Shown here piece by piece: positions 26,709 through 33,696 of a stretch of 64,000 bases of DNA (positions within the stretch are counted from its first letter, which is position 1; each line of letters begins with the position of its first letter). The translations under genes were made by a program, and so were the position numbers. Source of the DNA: Pseudomonadota bacterium (GTDB taxonomy: Bacteria; Pseudomonadota; Alphaproteobacteria; Sphingomonadales; Sphingomonadaceae); NCBI GenBank assembly GCA_023389105.1, contig JAEWEY010000006.1:1-64000 (forward strand). Direction: 5' to 3'. The notes under the pieces were generated by a model. It was given only the letters and a program-made list of their open reading frames with translations. It searched no databases and was not told where the DNA came from.

Positions 26709-26911
26709 CACTTCTTCTCCTTGGGCGGACGCCCGCGCTTTCGTTGAACGGGTGCCTTCAATTTGACTCCGCGCGCGCTGAGGGCTTCGCGCAGCAGGCA
26801 TTCGACCTGGGCGTTCACGCTCCTCAGCTCCGCGCCGGCGCAGCGTTCGATCGCTGCCCACAAGCTTGCATCGACGCGGAGGGGATAGGCCTTGCGGTCG
26901 TCGTCCGGCAC
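26708..26911 (-). CDS. Arc-like ribbon-helix-helix DNA-binding protein
   Basis: This is a 67-residue protein with the Arc/MetJ-type layout: a strand (AYPLRV), then two helices (SLWAAIERCAGAELRSVNAQ and VECLLREAL), and a basic tail rich in Lys, Arg and Pro (RKRGRPPKEKK), an AT-hook-like GRP. It likely binds DNA as a dimer and may autoregulate the operon. No toxin partner is adjacent, so it is not an obvious antitoxin. It starts 8 nt after the SPFH gene and overlaps the next gene (TGATG). Confidence 0.78.
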   Translation of the reverse strand: MPDDDRKAYPLRVDASLWAAIERCAGAELRSVNAQVECLLREALSARGVKLKAPVQRKRGRPPKEKK

Positions 26912-26919
26912 GACAGCGC

Positions 26920-27822
26920 TTATTGGTAGAGGGTGCCGGTGTTGACGACGGGCTGGGTGTCGCGCTCGCCGCAGAGCACGACCATCAGGTTGGAGACCAT
27001 CGCCGCGCGGCGCTCGTCATCCAGCTCCACGACGTTCTTCGCGCTCAGTTGCTCCAGCGCCATCTCGACCATGCCGACAGCGCCTTCGACGAGGGTCTGG
27101 CGTGCAGCGACGACTGCCTGCGCCTGCTGGCGGCGGAGCATCGCGCCCGCGATTTCCTGCGCATAAGCGAGGTGCGTGAAGCCGCATTCGTCGACGGTGA
27201 TCCCCGCGACAGCGAGCCGCGCCATCAGCTCCTTGCGTAGCTCGACGCCAACCTCATCGTGGTTGCCGCGCAAGGTGACTTCCTGATGGGCGAAGTCGTC
27301 ATAGGGGTAGCGCGAGCCGATGGTGCGGATCGCAGCTTCGACCTGAACGCGGACGAACTGCTTGTAATCGTCGACATCGAACAGCGCCTGCGCGGTGTCG
27401 ACAACCCGCCAGACGATCTGCGCCGCCATCTCGACCGGATTGCCGCGCAGGTCGTTCACCTTGATCTTGTCGGAGATGAAGTTGTTGGTGCGGACCGACA
27501 CCTTCTTCTTGGCGAGCCAGGGCCAGGTCCAGCGCAGTCCGGTCGTGCGGTCGGTGCCCTGATAAGCGCCGAACAAGGTGATCGCGGCCGCCTGGTTAGG
27601 CTGCAGCATGAAGAAACCGGGCATGATGACGATGAAAGTCAGCGTGGCAATTGCGACGATAACCAGGCCAAGCACGCTGCCGTCATAGGTGCCTAGCTGA
27701 TTGACGCCGTAAATATCCGCCAGCACCGCGATGACGAGTACAACCAGCAAGGCATAGCCGCTCGAAGTGGACGCCGGACGCTCACTGGTCGCCGTCAGGG
27801 CGATGACTTTATCGTTGCTCAA
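26920..27822 (-). CDS. SPFH/band-7 domain membrane protein
   Basis: The product is 300 residues. Two membrane helices (about 22-40 and 50-73) are followed by an SPFH domain starting at PNQAAAITLFGAYQGT, then a long charged helix (QEIAGAMLRRQQAQAVVAAR) as in HflK/C and slipin proteins. SPFH proteins form large membrane scaffolds linked to microdomains and proteostasis. It heads a four-gene operon (SPFH, RHH regulator, small membrane protein, hydrolase). A GGGAGG ribosome binding site precedes the ATG and the upstream region is AT-rich with a TGATATCA palindrome at 27839-27846. Confidence 0.88.
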   Translation of the reverse strand: MSNDKVIALTATSERPASTSSGYALLVVLVIAVLADIYGVNQLGTYDGSVLGLVIVAIATLTFIVIMPGFFMLQPNQAAAITLFGAYQGTDRTTGLRWTWPWLAKKKVSVRTNNFISDKIKVNDLRGNPVEMAAQIVWRVVDTAQALFDVDDYKQFVRVQVEAAIRTIGSRYPYDDFAHQEVTLRGNHDEVGVELRKELMARLAVAGITVDECGFTHLAYAQEIAGAMLRRQQAQAVVAARQTLVEGAVGMVEMALEQLSAKNVVELDDERRAAMVSNLMVVLCGERDTQPVVNTGTLYQ

Positions 27823-27913
27823 TTCAGCCTCCCTTTAATTGATATCATAATTATATGGAATGCGAGGCCAGGTCAACTGGCGCCGGGAAGAGGTCGCCGC
27901 TAAGGCGCCCGGC

Positions 27914-28840
27914 ATGACCGACACTCCCTGGCGATTGGTGATTCACGGCGGCGCAGGTTCCGAGCGAATCGCGCATGGCGATCCCGTCCATGAGGCCAAT
28001 GCGCGGCAGGGTTTGAATGACGCGCTGGACGTAGGGCAGGCAATTCTCGCTGCGGGTGGCAGCGCCGTTGACGCGGTAGAAGCAGCCGCCAAGAGCTTGG
28101 AGGATAACATCTGCTTCAACGCCGGCCGCGGCAGCGTGCTGACGGAAGAAGGCGTTGCGGAACTGGATGCGGCCATCATGGACGGGCGCGATCGCAGCGC
28201 CGGGGCGGTTGCGGGTACCACGACCACGCGCGCCCCGATCAGCCTTGCGCGCAAGCTGATGGAGCAGGGGCCGCACGTGTTCCTGAGCGGTCATGCGGCC
28301 GATCACTTCGGCGAGGCCGCGGGCCTGGAGCAGGTCGACAACGATTACTTCATCCTGCCGGAACGGCGGCGGCAGCTCGAGGAGGCGCTGGCCGCCGGGA
28401 GCAACGCTGACCCGATCAAATATGGGACCATCGGCGCGGTCGCGGTGGACGTGCACGGCAACGTGGCCGCGGCGACCTCGACCGGCGGAATTACGGCCAA
28501 GCGCTGGGGCCGTGTCGGCGATTCGCCGCTGATCGGTGCCGGTACCTATGCCGATAATCGCGCCGCTGCGGTCTCCGCCACGGGGTCGGGCGAGTATTTC
28601 ATCCGCGCCGTGGCGGCGCATCAGCTAGCCGAGCGCATCCGTTTAGGGGGCGAGGGATTGCAGAAGGCCCTCGACGCGGTGCTCGCCGACATCCAAGTGC
28701 TCGGCGGCAAGGGCGGGCTGATCGCGGTCGCGCCAAGCGGCGACGCGGCATGGGGTTTCACCACGCCCGCGATGTATCGCGGCATGGCCAGCGCGACAGA
28801 GCGACGCGTTGGGATCTACGCCGGGGACGACTCTTTGTAG
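27914..28840 (+). CDS. isoaspartyl peptidase / plant-type L-asparaginase (Ntn hydrolase)
   Basis: This 308-residue precursor would self-cleave before Thr172 (in KYGTIGAVAVDVHG), creating the N-terminal nucleophile of the beta subunit. HGGAG near the start and the conserved FNAGRGSVLTEEG block match the IaaA family, which splits iso-Asp dipeptides and asparagine. The start at 27914 (MTDTPW) is preferred because homology begins there. An upstream ATG at 27860 would add 18 residues. The 3' end overlaps the convergent FemAB-like gene by 25 nt. Confidence 0.93.
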   Translation: MTDTPWRLVIHGGAGSERIAHGDPVHEANARQGLNDALDVGQAILAAGGSAVDAVEAAAKSLEDNICFNAGRGSVLTEEGVAELDAAIMDGRDRSAGAVAGTTTTRAPISLARKLMEQGPHVFLSGHAADHFGEAAGLEQVDNDYFILPERRRQLEEALAAGSNADPIKYGTIGAVAVDVHGNVAAATSTGGITAKRWGRVGDSPLIGAGTYADNRAAAVSATGSGEYFIRAVAAHQLAERIRLGGEGLQKALDAVLADIQVLGGKGGLIAVAPSGDAAWGFTTPAMYRGMASATERRVGIYAGDDSL

Positions 28841-29955
28841 GGTAGGTCGCGTCTAAGCCACTCGATCTCGGCGGCGACCCCTTCGCGCTCCGCTTTCAAG
28901 AAGTCGGCGACCGCATCGCGGAAGCTGCGGTTAGGCAGAAAATGCGCGCTGCGGGTCACGACCGGCTCGTAGCCGCGCGCGACCTTGTGCTCGCCCTGCG
29001 CGCCGGCCTGCACCGACGCGAGTTCGTGGGCGATGGCCCATTCGATGGCCTGGTAATAACAAAGTTCGAAGTGCAGGAACGGAACTTCCTCGGTGCAGCC
29101 CCAGTAGCGGCCGTAGAGGGTATCAGCGCCGACGAAGTTGAGCGCGCCAGCGATTGGCTTCCCGTCCCGCAGGGCCAGAAACAGTAGAACGGCATCGCCC
29201 ATGCGTTCGCTAATCAGGTCGAAGAACTTACGGGTCAGGTAGGGCCTGCCCCACTTCCGCGATCCAGTGTCCTGATAGAAGGACCACATGGCGTCCCAGT
29301 CGTTAGGTCCGATTTCGTCACCCCGCAGGATAAGAATATCGAGGCCCTCCACCGCCGCCGCGCGTTCTTTTCGAATCGCCTTCCGCTTGCGGCTTGAAAG
29401 AGCACCGAGGAATTCGTTGAAGTCGCAATAGTCGCGATTGAACCAGTGGTACTGGACACCGTCACGCATAAGCCAGCCGCGCCGCTCGGCTTCTACTGCA
29501 CCCGCGTCATCGAGGAAGGTGATGTGCGCCGATGACATTTCATGCTGCGTCGTGACGGCCTCGATCGCTGCCAGCAGCTCCTGCGGGCGCGAGCCAAGCA
29601 GGCGGGGACCGGGCACCGGCGTGAACGGCACCGCGATCTGCAACTTGGGGTAGTATTCGCCACCGGCGCGCTGCCAGGCGTCGGCCCAGCCGTGGTCGAA
29701 CACATATTCGCCCTGGCTGTGGGTTTTCAGATAAGCTGGCGCCGCCGCTACCAACCGCTCAGCCTCGTCCTCGACCAGGATCGGCGCGGGCGTCCAGCCG
29801 GTGCCGGGGCCGACGCTACCTGATTCTTCCAGCAGCGATAGGAAGGCGTGGCTAAGGAACGGATCACCCGAGCTAAGCCGATCCCAGGCAGCACGGTTCA
29901 AGCCAGCGACGCTGGACGCGATCTTGGCGACGAACTGGGCTTCGCGGTCGGCCAT
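28816..29955 (-). CDS. FemAB-like GNAT protein (DUF482 / PF04339 type)
   Basis: The 379-residue protein matches the layout of FemAB-like 'peptidogalycan biosynthesis' proteins: PFLSHAFLSLLEESGSV near the N-terminus, YVFDHGWADAW, the lysine/arginine-rich RKRKAIRKER and a terminal block GRYWG...FLHFELCYYQAIEWAI. Members have two GNAT folds and are presumed amino-acyl or acyl transferases, but their substrate is unproven. It precedes RidA and SDR genes on the reverse strand. Confidence 0.88.
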   Translation of the reverse strand: MADREAQFVAKIASSVAGLNRAAWDRLSSGDPFLSHAFLSLLEESGSVGPGTGWTPAPILVEDEAERLVAAAPAYLKTHSQGEYVFDHGWADAWQRAGGEYYPKLQIAVPFTPVPGPRLLGSRPQELLAAIEAVTTQHEMSSAHITFLDDAGAVEAERRGWLMRDGVQYHWFNRDYCDFNEFLGALSSRKRKAIRKERAAAVEGLDILILRGDEIGPNDWDAMWSFYQDTGSRKWGRPYLTRKFFDLISERMGDAVLLFLALRDGKPIAGALNFVGADTLYGRYWGCTEEVPFLHFELCYYQAIEWAIAHELASVQAGAQGEHKVARGYEPVVTRSAHFLPNRSFRDAVADFLKAEREGVAAEIEWLRRDLPYKESSPA

Positions 29956-29986
29956 ACCCTCAAATGGGTAGGCGGGTGCGGATGAA

Positions 29987-30448
29987 CTAGGCCTTCACCG
30001 CGATGATGGCGTCGACTTCAACCGCGACGCCGAGCGGGAGCACCGCGACGCCGACGGCGCTGCGAGCATGCCGGCCAGCTTCGCCAAAGACGTCCTGCAT
30101 CAGCTCCGACGCGCCATTGGCGACCTTGGGCTGATCGACGAAGTCGGGACTGCTGTTAACGAACACACCCAGCTTCACGACCTTTTCGACCCGGTCGAGC
30201 GAGCCGAGGGCCGCCTTCATCTGCGCCAATAGCATAATGCCGCAGCGGCGGGCGGCGGCAATCCCGCCATCGAGGTCGACGTCGTCGCCCAGCCGGCCTT
30301 TGATGAGGCTGCCGTCCTCGGCGAAGCTGATCTGACCGGAGATGTGCAGCATCCCGCTCCGCTCCACTGCGGGGACATAGGCGGCGACGGGGGCAGCGGC
30401 CTGCGGCAGCTCAATGCCCAGCTCGGTAAGGCGTTGGTCAATGTTCAT
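29987..30448 (-). CDS. RidA (YjgF/YER057c/UK114) family protein
   Basis: The 153-residue product has the RidA-like fold motifs: LHISGQISFAEDGS, GRLGDDVDLDGGIAAARRC and a C-terminal ARSAVGVAVLPLGVAVEVDAI. Archetypal RidA deaminates reactive enamine/imine intermediates. This longer subgroup, common in proteobacteria, lacks the exact C-terminal R-x-x-E pattern (it has R-S-A-V...V-E-V-D), so activity should not be assumed. The start at 30448 (MNIDQR) is preferred over 30460. Confidence 0.88.
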   Translation of the reverse strand: MNIDQRLTELGIELPQAAAPVAAYVPAVERSGMLHISGQISFAEDGSLIKGRLGDDVDLDGGIAAARRCGIMLLAQMKAALGSLDRVEKVVKLGVFVNSSPDFVDQPKVANGASELMQDVFGEAGRHARSAVGVAVLPLGVAVEVDAIIAVKA

Positions 30449-30479
30449 GGCGCGGCCCAAGCACCGCGCGCCCGCCGAA

Positions 30480-31223
30480 TCAAGCCTCGCGGTTGATGGC
30501 GAACCCGGCCCAGCTCTGGGTCACCGGCATGAGCTCGACCGCGTTGATGTTCAAACGGGGGGGCAGATTGGCGATCCACCAGAACAGATCGGCGAGATCG
30601 GCGGCAGTCATGGGGTCCATGCCCGCGTACAGCCTGTCCGACGCATCCTTGTCGCCGCCGGTGCGGACGATGGTGAACTCGGTCTCCGCCATGCCGGGCT
30701 CGATCGAAGTGACGCGTACGCCGGTCCCCGCTAGGTCGCAGCGCAGGTCGAGCGAGAACTGACGGACGAACGCCTTGGTGCCCGCGTACACGGCACCGCC
30801 CTTGTAGGGGTAGGTGGCGGCGACCGACGACAGGTTGATGATCTGACCCTTGCGCTCGACCAGGCGCGGCAGCAGCGCGCGGGTCAGCGCGACCAGGCCG
30901 GTGATGTTCGTGTCGATGACAGTTTCGACCCTATCCCAATCGGTATCCGGCAACGGATCGGTGGGCGGCGCCAGACCGGCATTATTGAGCAGCAGGTCGA
31001 TCTCGCCCCACGGCTCGTCGAGCTTCGCGAGACCCTCCAGCGCGTCCCGGTCGCGCATGTCGATTTCGAGCGGCAGGAAATTGTCGCCGAGTTCCTCTTG
31101 CAGCGCTTTCAGCCGGTCGCCGCGCCGCCCGGTGCCAATCGCGCGCCAGCCGCCCGCGACGAACTTCCGAGCGGCCGCCTCGCCGAATCCCGCCGTCGCG
31201 CCGGTGATCAAAATCGTCTTCAT
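30480..31223 (-). CDS. short-chain dehydrogenase/reductase (YdfG-like)
   Basis: This is a 247-residue classical SDR with the cofactor motif TGATAGFG near residue 7, NNAG, the catalytic Ser of NLSSVAATYPY and the Y-x-x-x-K of YAGTK. TGRR after the second strand suggests NADP preference. YdfG relatives oxidise serine, allo-threonine or 3-hydroxy acids, so substrate assignment is tentative. The start overlaps the DUF3572 gene by 4 nt. Confidence 0.92.
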   Translation of the reverse strand: MKTILITGATAGFGEAAARKFVAGGWRAIGTGRRGDRLKALQEELGDNFLPLEIDMRDRDALEGLAKLDEPWGEIDLLLNNAGLAPPTDPLPDTDWDRVETVIDTNITGLVALTRALLPRLVERKGQIINLSSVAATYPYKGGAVYAGTKAFVRQFSLDLRCDLAGTGVRVTSIEPGMAETEFTIVRTGGDKDASDRLYAGMDPMTAADLADLFWWIANLPPRLNINAVELMPVTQSWAGFAINREA

Positions 31224-31495
31224 CGCTCGCCTCGTTCGAGTTGTTGGCGCGCCTCTACGAGGGCTTCGGGCTTCACATCAATCGCCGCCGCCACCTCAAG
31301 CAGGTCCGGTTCGTAGCTTTCCAGAAACCGAAGCAGGGCTGCGAGAAGATCCGGCTCCGCTGCCCGCGCGCGCAACTCCTCAGTCCCGATTCCGGTCAAA
31401 TCGAGCAGCCGTTGCGCCCGACGCTCATCGCCGAGCGTTGCCGCCAAGGCGGACAAGGCAAGAACCAAGGGATCACTGTCGTTCAAACGCGTCAC
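31220..31495 (-). CDS. DUF3572 domain protein
   Basis: The product is a 91-residue, mostly helical protein. LALSALAATLGDERRAQRLL, LTGIGTEELRARA and a terminal LLEVAAAIDVKPEALVEAR fit DUF3572, a small alphaproteobacterial family of unknown function. The start is GTG at 31495, only 30 nt from the divergent DivK-like gene. In many alphaproteobacteria a DUF3572 gene neighbours divK (recall), which supports both calls. Confidence 0.82.
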   Translation of the reverse strand: MTRLNDSDPLVLALSALAATLGDERRAQRLLDLTGIGTEELRARAAEPDLLAALLRFLESYEPDLLEVAAAIDVKPEALVEARQQLERGER

Positions 31496-31525
31496 GGGTT
31501 AGACTGTGGCGAGAAGGGGTAGAGT

Positions 31526-31981
31526 TTGGCCAAGATCCTGATCGTCGAGGACAATGCCCTCAACATCAAGCTGTTCTGCGATTTGCTGGCGGCGCACGGG
31601 CATAGTCCAGAAGCGGTGACCGACAGCCGGGAGGCGATCGGCGCGGCGCGCGAGTTCCGTCCGGACCTGGTGATCACCGACATCCAGCTGCCGCACGTCA
31701 GCGGCCTCGATCTAATCCGCATGATACGCAAGGACGACGAGCTATCCGATGTGCCGATCATGGCGGTTACTGCTTATTCGGCGCAGGGCGACGAAGAGCG
31801 AATCCGCGCGGCGGGCGCGCAGGCTTATGTCGCCAAGCCGATTTCGGTGATGAAGTTCGCGCAGACCGTCGAGGATTTGCTGATTGCGGACGTCGAGCCG
31901 CCCGAAGATCTGAGCGGCGACGATGACGGTGGCGGCGGTGGCGGGCCCGACGAGCCCGGCGGAGAGGAAGACGCGGAGTAA
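31526..31981 (+). CDS. DivK/CheY-like single-domain response regulator with acidic tail
   Basis: The receiver domain spans residues 1-120 of 151: ILIVEDNALNIKLF at the N-terminus, phospho-acceptor D52 in LVITDIQLP, Thr in AVTAYS and Lys in YVAKPI. This is the DivK pattern, which in alphaproteobacteria relays cell-cycle phosphosignals. A tail of about 25 residues, rich in Asp, Glu, Gly and Pro, follows and is not part of the fold. The start is TTG preceded by AAGGGG. No kinase gene is nearby. Confidence 0.85.
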   Translation: MAKILIVEDNALNIKLFCDLLAAHGHSPEAVTDSREAIGAAREFRPDLVITDIQLPHVSGLDLIRMIRKDDELSDVPIMAVTAYSAQGDEERIRAAGAQAYVAKPISVMKFAQTVEDLLIADVEPPEDLSGDDDGGGGGGPDEPGGEEDAE

Positions 31982-32002
31982 GCTCGGGAAACGCCCCGGC
32001 TT
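31978..32002. terminator. possible bidirectional terminator between divK-like gene and rpmG
   Basis: An interrupted stem (AAGC-t-CGGG with CCCG-GCTT) spans the short convergent gap and overlaps both stop codons. There is no real U-tract, so the call is weak. Confidence 0.35.
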
Positions 32003-32168
32003 ACTTGATCTTCGCTTCCTTGAATTCCACGTGCTTGCGGACCTTCGGATCGTACTTGCGCATGACCATCTTTTCCGTCTGCGTGCGCGGGTTCTTCTTC
32101 GTGACGTAGAAGAATCCGGTGTCAGCCGTGCTGACGAGCTTGATCTTGACGGTTGCCGGCTTGGCCAT
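32001..32168 (-). CDS. rpmG: 50S ribosomal protein L33
   Basis: This is a 55-residue basic protein: MAKPATVKIKLVSTADTGFF, then YVTKKNPRTQTEKMVMRKYD and a KHVEFKEAKIK-type end. It is the alphaproteobacterial L33 form without zinc-binding cysteines. It is monocistronic on the minus strand. The leader holds a strong hairpin plus T-run 20-47 nt upstream of the ATG and a TTGACA promoter before it. Confidence 0.97.
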   Translation of the reverse strand: MAKPATVKIKLVSTADTGFFYVTKKNPRTQTEKMVMRKYDPKVRKHVEFKEAKIK

Positions 32169-32188
32169 CGCTAAAGTCCCAAAGGCTT

Positions 32189-32215
32189 GAAAAATAAAAG
32201 CGGCCTGACGCCGCT
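32189..32215 (-). terminator. hairpin and T-run in the rpmG leader (terminator or attenuator)
   Basis: On the minus strand, AGCGGC-gtcag-GCCGCT forms a perfect 6-bp stem followed immediately by TTTTATTTTT. This is a textbook intrinsic terminator, yet it lies between the rpmG promoter and its ATG (20 nt downstream). No gene upstream on this strand needs terminating. It may act as an attenuator or a mRNA 5' stability element. Confidence 0.55.
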
Positions 32216-32226
32216 CGTTCGGGGGC

Positions 32227-32254
32227 ACATGACGAACGCAGGTGATTCTGTCAA
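32227..32254 (-). promoter_or_regulatory. candidate rpmG promoter
   Basis: On the minus strand a perfect TTGACA (32249-32254) is followed after 16 nt by TCATGT (32227-32232), a weak -10 box. The start point would be near 32220, so the hairpin at 32199-32215 would sit close to the 5' end of the transcript. Confidence 0.45.
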
Positions 32255-32324
32255 CCGACACGCCACTGTAACGAGGCTTTAACCTTCCTGAGCGAACCTC
32301 CGTTAAATCGACGGAGACACGCGA

Positions 32325-32633
32325 ATGGCCACGGACCCGCTCGCCAAGGTGCGCAATGAGATCGGCCTTCGACTGGCCGAGATCCGCAATGCCGGGCCGC
32401 GCATCTCGCGGCTGGACCTGCACGCGCGGATGGACGCCATCCGCCAGCTCGCCGCCATCAACGGCCTTGCCGCGCTGGAGAGCCTGGCGCGCTCGACGGC
32501 GCAGCGCGCGCTGCTGCCCGGCCACCGCATGGCGATGCGCACCTGCTTCGAGCATATCGATGAAGCGCTCGACAGCCGCTCACCGGCCGACAGCAACGCC
32601 ATCCTCGCGGCCTTCGCCATCCGCCTGCACTAA
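32325..32633 (+). CDS. small helical protein, unknown function
   Basis: The 102-residue product is soluble and probably almost all helical, rich in Ala, Arg and Leu: LAKVRNEIGLRLAEIRNAGP, then RMDAIRQLAAINGLAALESL. A GGAG ribosome binding site is eight bases before the ATG. It is divergent from rpmG and lies 43 nt before the UvsE-like gene. I do not recognise a family. Its codon pattern is typical of the window, supporting a real gene. Confidence 0.6.
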   Translation: MATDPLAKVRNEIGLRLAEIRNAGPRISRLDLHARMDAIRQLAAINGLAALESLARSTAQRALLPGHRMAMRTCFEHIDEALDSRSPADSNAILAAFAIRLH

Positions 32634-32676
32634 AGCCCGACTCGGCACCTGACGGCCGTTCGCGCATTGGACTTGC

Positions 32677-33696
32677 GTGGATGCGCGCATCGGCTTTTGC
32701 TGCACCTTCGTTTCGCCCTCCGGCGATGAGGAGGAGCAGCGCGCGCTAAACATGCGCGGGCCGACGGTCGCCTCAATCGTCAAGGCTGAGCAACCGACCG
32801 CGAAGCTTGAAGAGGTCATCCGATGCAACCTCGATACGCTGGACCGGCAGATCACCTACGTCGGCGCGTTGCCGCCGCTCGAGCGGCTGTTCCGGATCGT
32901 CAGCGGGTTCCTGATCGGCTGGGGGCATCCGGCTGCTGCCGACATCTGGGCCAACAGTCTTCGGCGCGAGGTAGAAGCGCGGCTAGCTAAGTCAGGCGAG
33001 CTAGCACGGCGGCTAGGTGTGCGTCTGTCGATGCACCCGGCCCAGCATGCAATTCTGGCGACGAAGACCGAGGGCGCGCTCGCCAACGCCATTCGCGATA
33101 TCGAGGAACATGCGCACGTTTTCGCGATGCTCGGCTACGGCTCGGGTTGGCATCCGCACGGCGCGAGCGTGAATATCCACGGCGGCGCGAGGAGCGCGGG
33201 TGTCGAAGCGATCCGCGCGAACCTGCGGCAATTGTCGCCTGAGGCGCGCAATCTGATCACTATCGAGAATGACGAGATCAGCTTTGGGCTCGACGACCTG
33301 TTGGAGGTCGGGGATGAGGTCGCGATCTTGGTCGACTTCCATCATCACTGGATCTTCTCGCGCGGCGAATGGCTGCAGCCGGACGATCCGCGCGTTTCCC
33401 GCATTATCGCTAGCTGGCGCGGCGTCCGCCCGCTGTCGCACATCTCCGTGAGTCGCGAGATCTATCTGGGCGACCATGACCCGGAAACGCTGCCCAATTT
33501 CGCAGCGCTGGGCGAAACTGGACTCGGCCCATCCAAGCTGCGCGGGCATAGCGACCGGATGTGGAACCGCGCGGTCAATCGCCTGGTCGAGCGCCATCTC
33601 GCCTGGACCGACGTCGAGGTCGAGGCGAAGGCCAAGAACCTGGCCAGCACCGACCTCGCCGAGCATGTCCGCAATGCGCAGCTGCAGACCGCCTGA
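32677..33696 (+). CDS. UvsE/UVDE-like UV-damage endonuclease
   Basis: The 339-residue product fits the TIM-barrel UVDE family, which nicks DNA 5' to UV lesions independently of UvrABC. Matching elements are RIGFCCTFVSP at the start, RLFRIVSGFLIGWGHP, RLSMHPAQHAIL, NIHGGARSAG, LITIENDEISFGLDDLL, and the metal-binding VDFHHHW. These carry the His, Glu and Asp residues typical of the metal site. Identity as a repair nuclease is inferred from motifs. The start is GTG at 32677. The stop overlaps the ligase ATG (TGATG), so the two are coupled. Confidence 0.82.
   Translation: MDARIGFCCTFVSPSGDEEEQRALNMRGPTVASIVKAEQPTAKLEEVIRCNLDTLDRQITYVGALPPLERLFRIVSGFLIGWGHPAAADIWANSLRREVEARLAKSGELARRLGVRLSMHPAQHAILATKTEGALANAIRDIEEHAHVFAMLGYGSGWHPHGASVNIHGGARSAGVEAIRANLRQLSPEARNLITIENDEISFGLDDLLEVGDEVAILVDFHHHWIFSRGEWLQPDDPRVSRIIASWRGVRPLSHISVSREIYLGDHDPETLPNFAALGETGLGPSKLRGHSDRMWNRAVNRLVERHLAWTDVEVEAKAKNLASTDLAEHVRNAQLQTA

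Noticed and set aside
26708..26911. Antitoxin of a toxin-antitoxin pair
   Set aside because: The protein is a ribbon-helix-helix type, but no toxin-like gene is adjacent. Neighbours are SPFH and a membrane protein.
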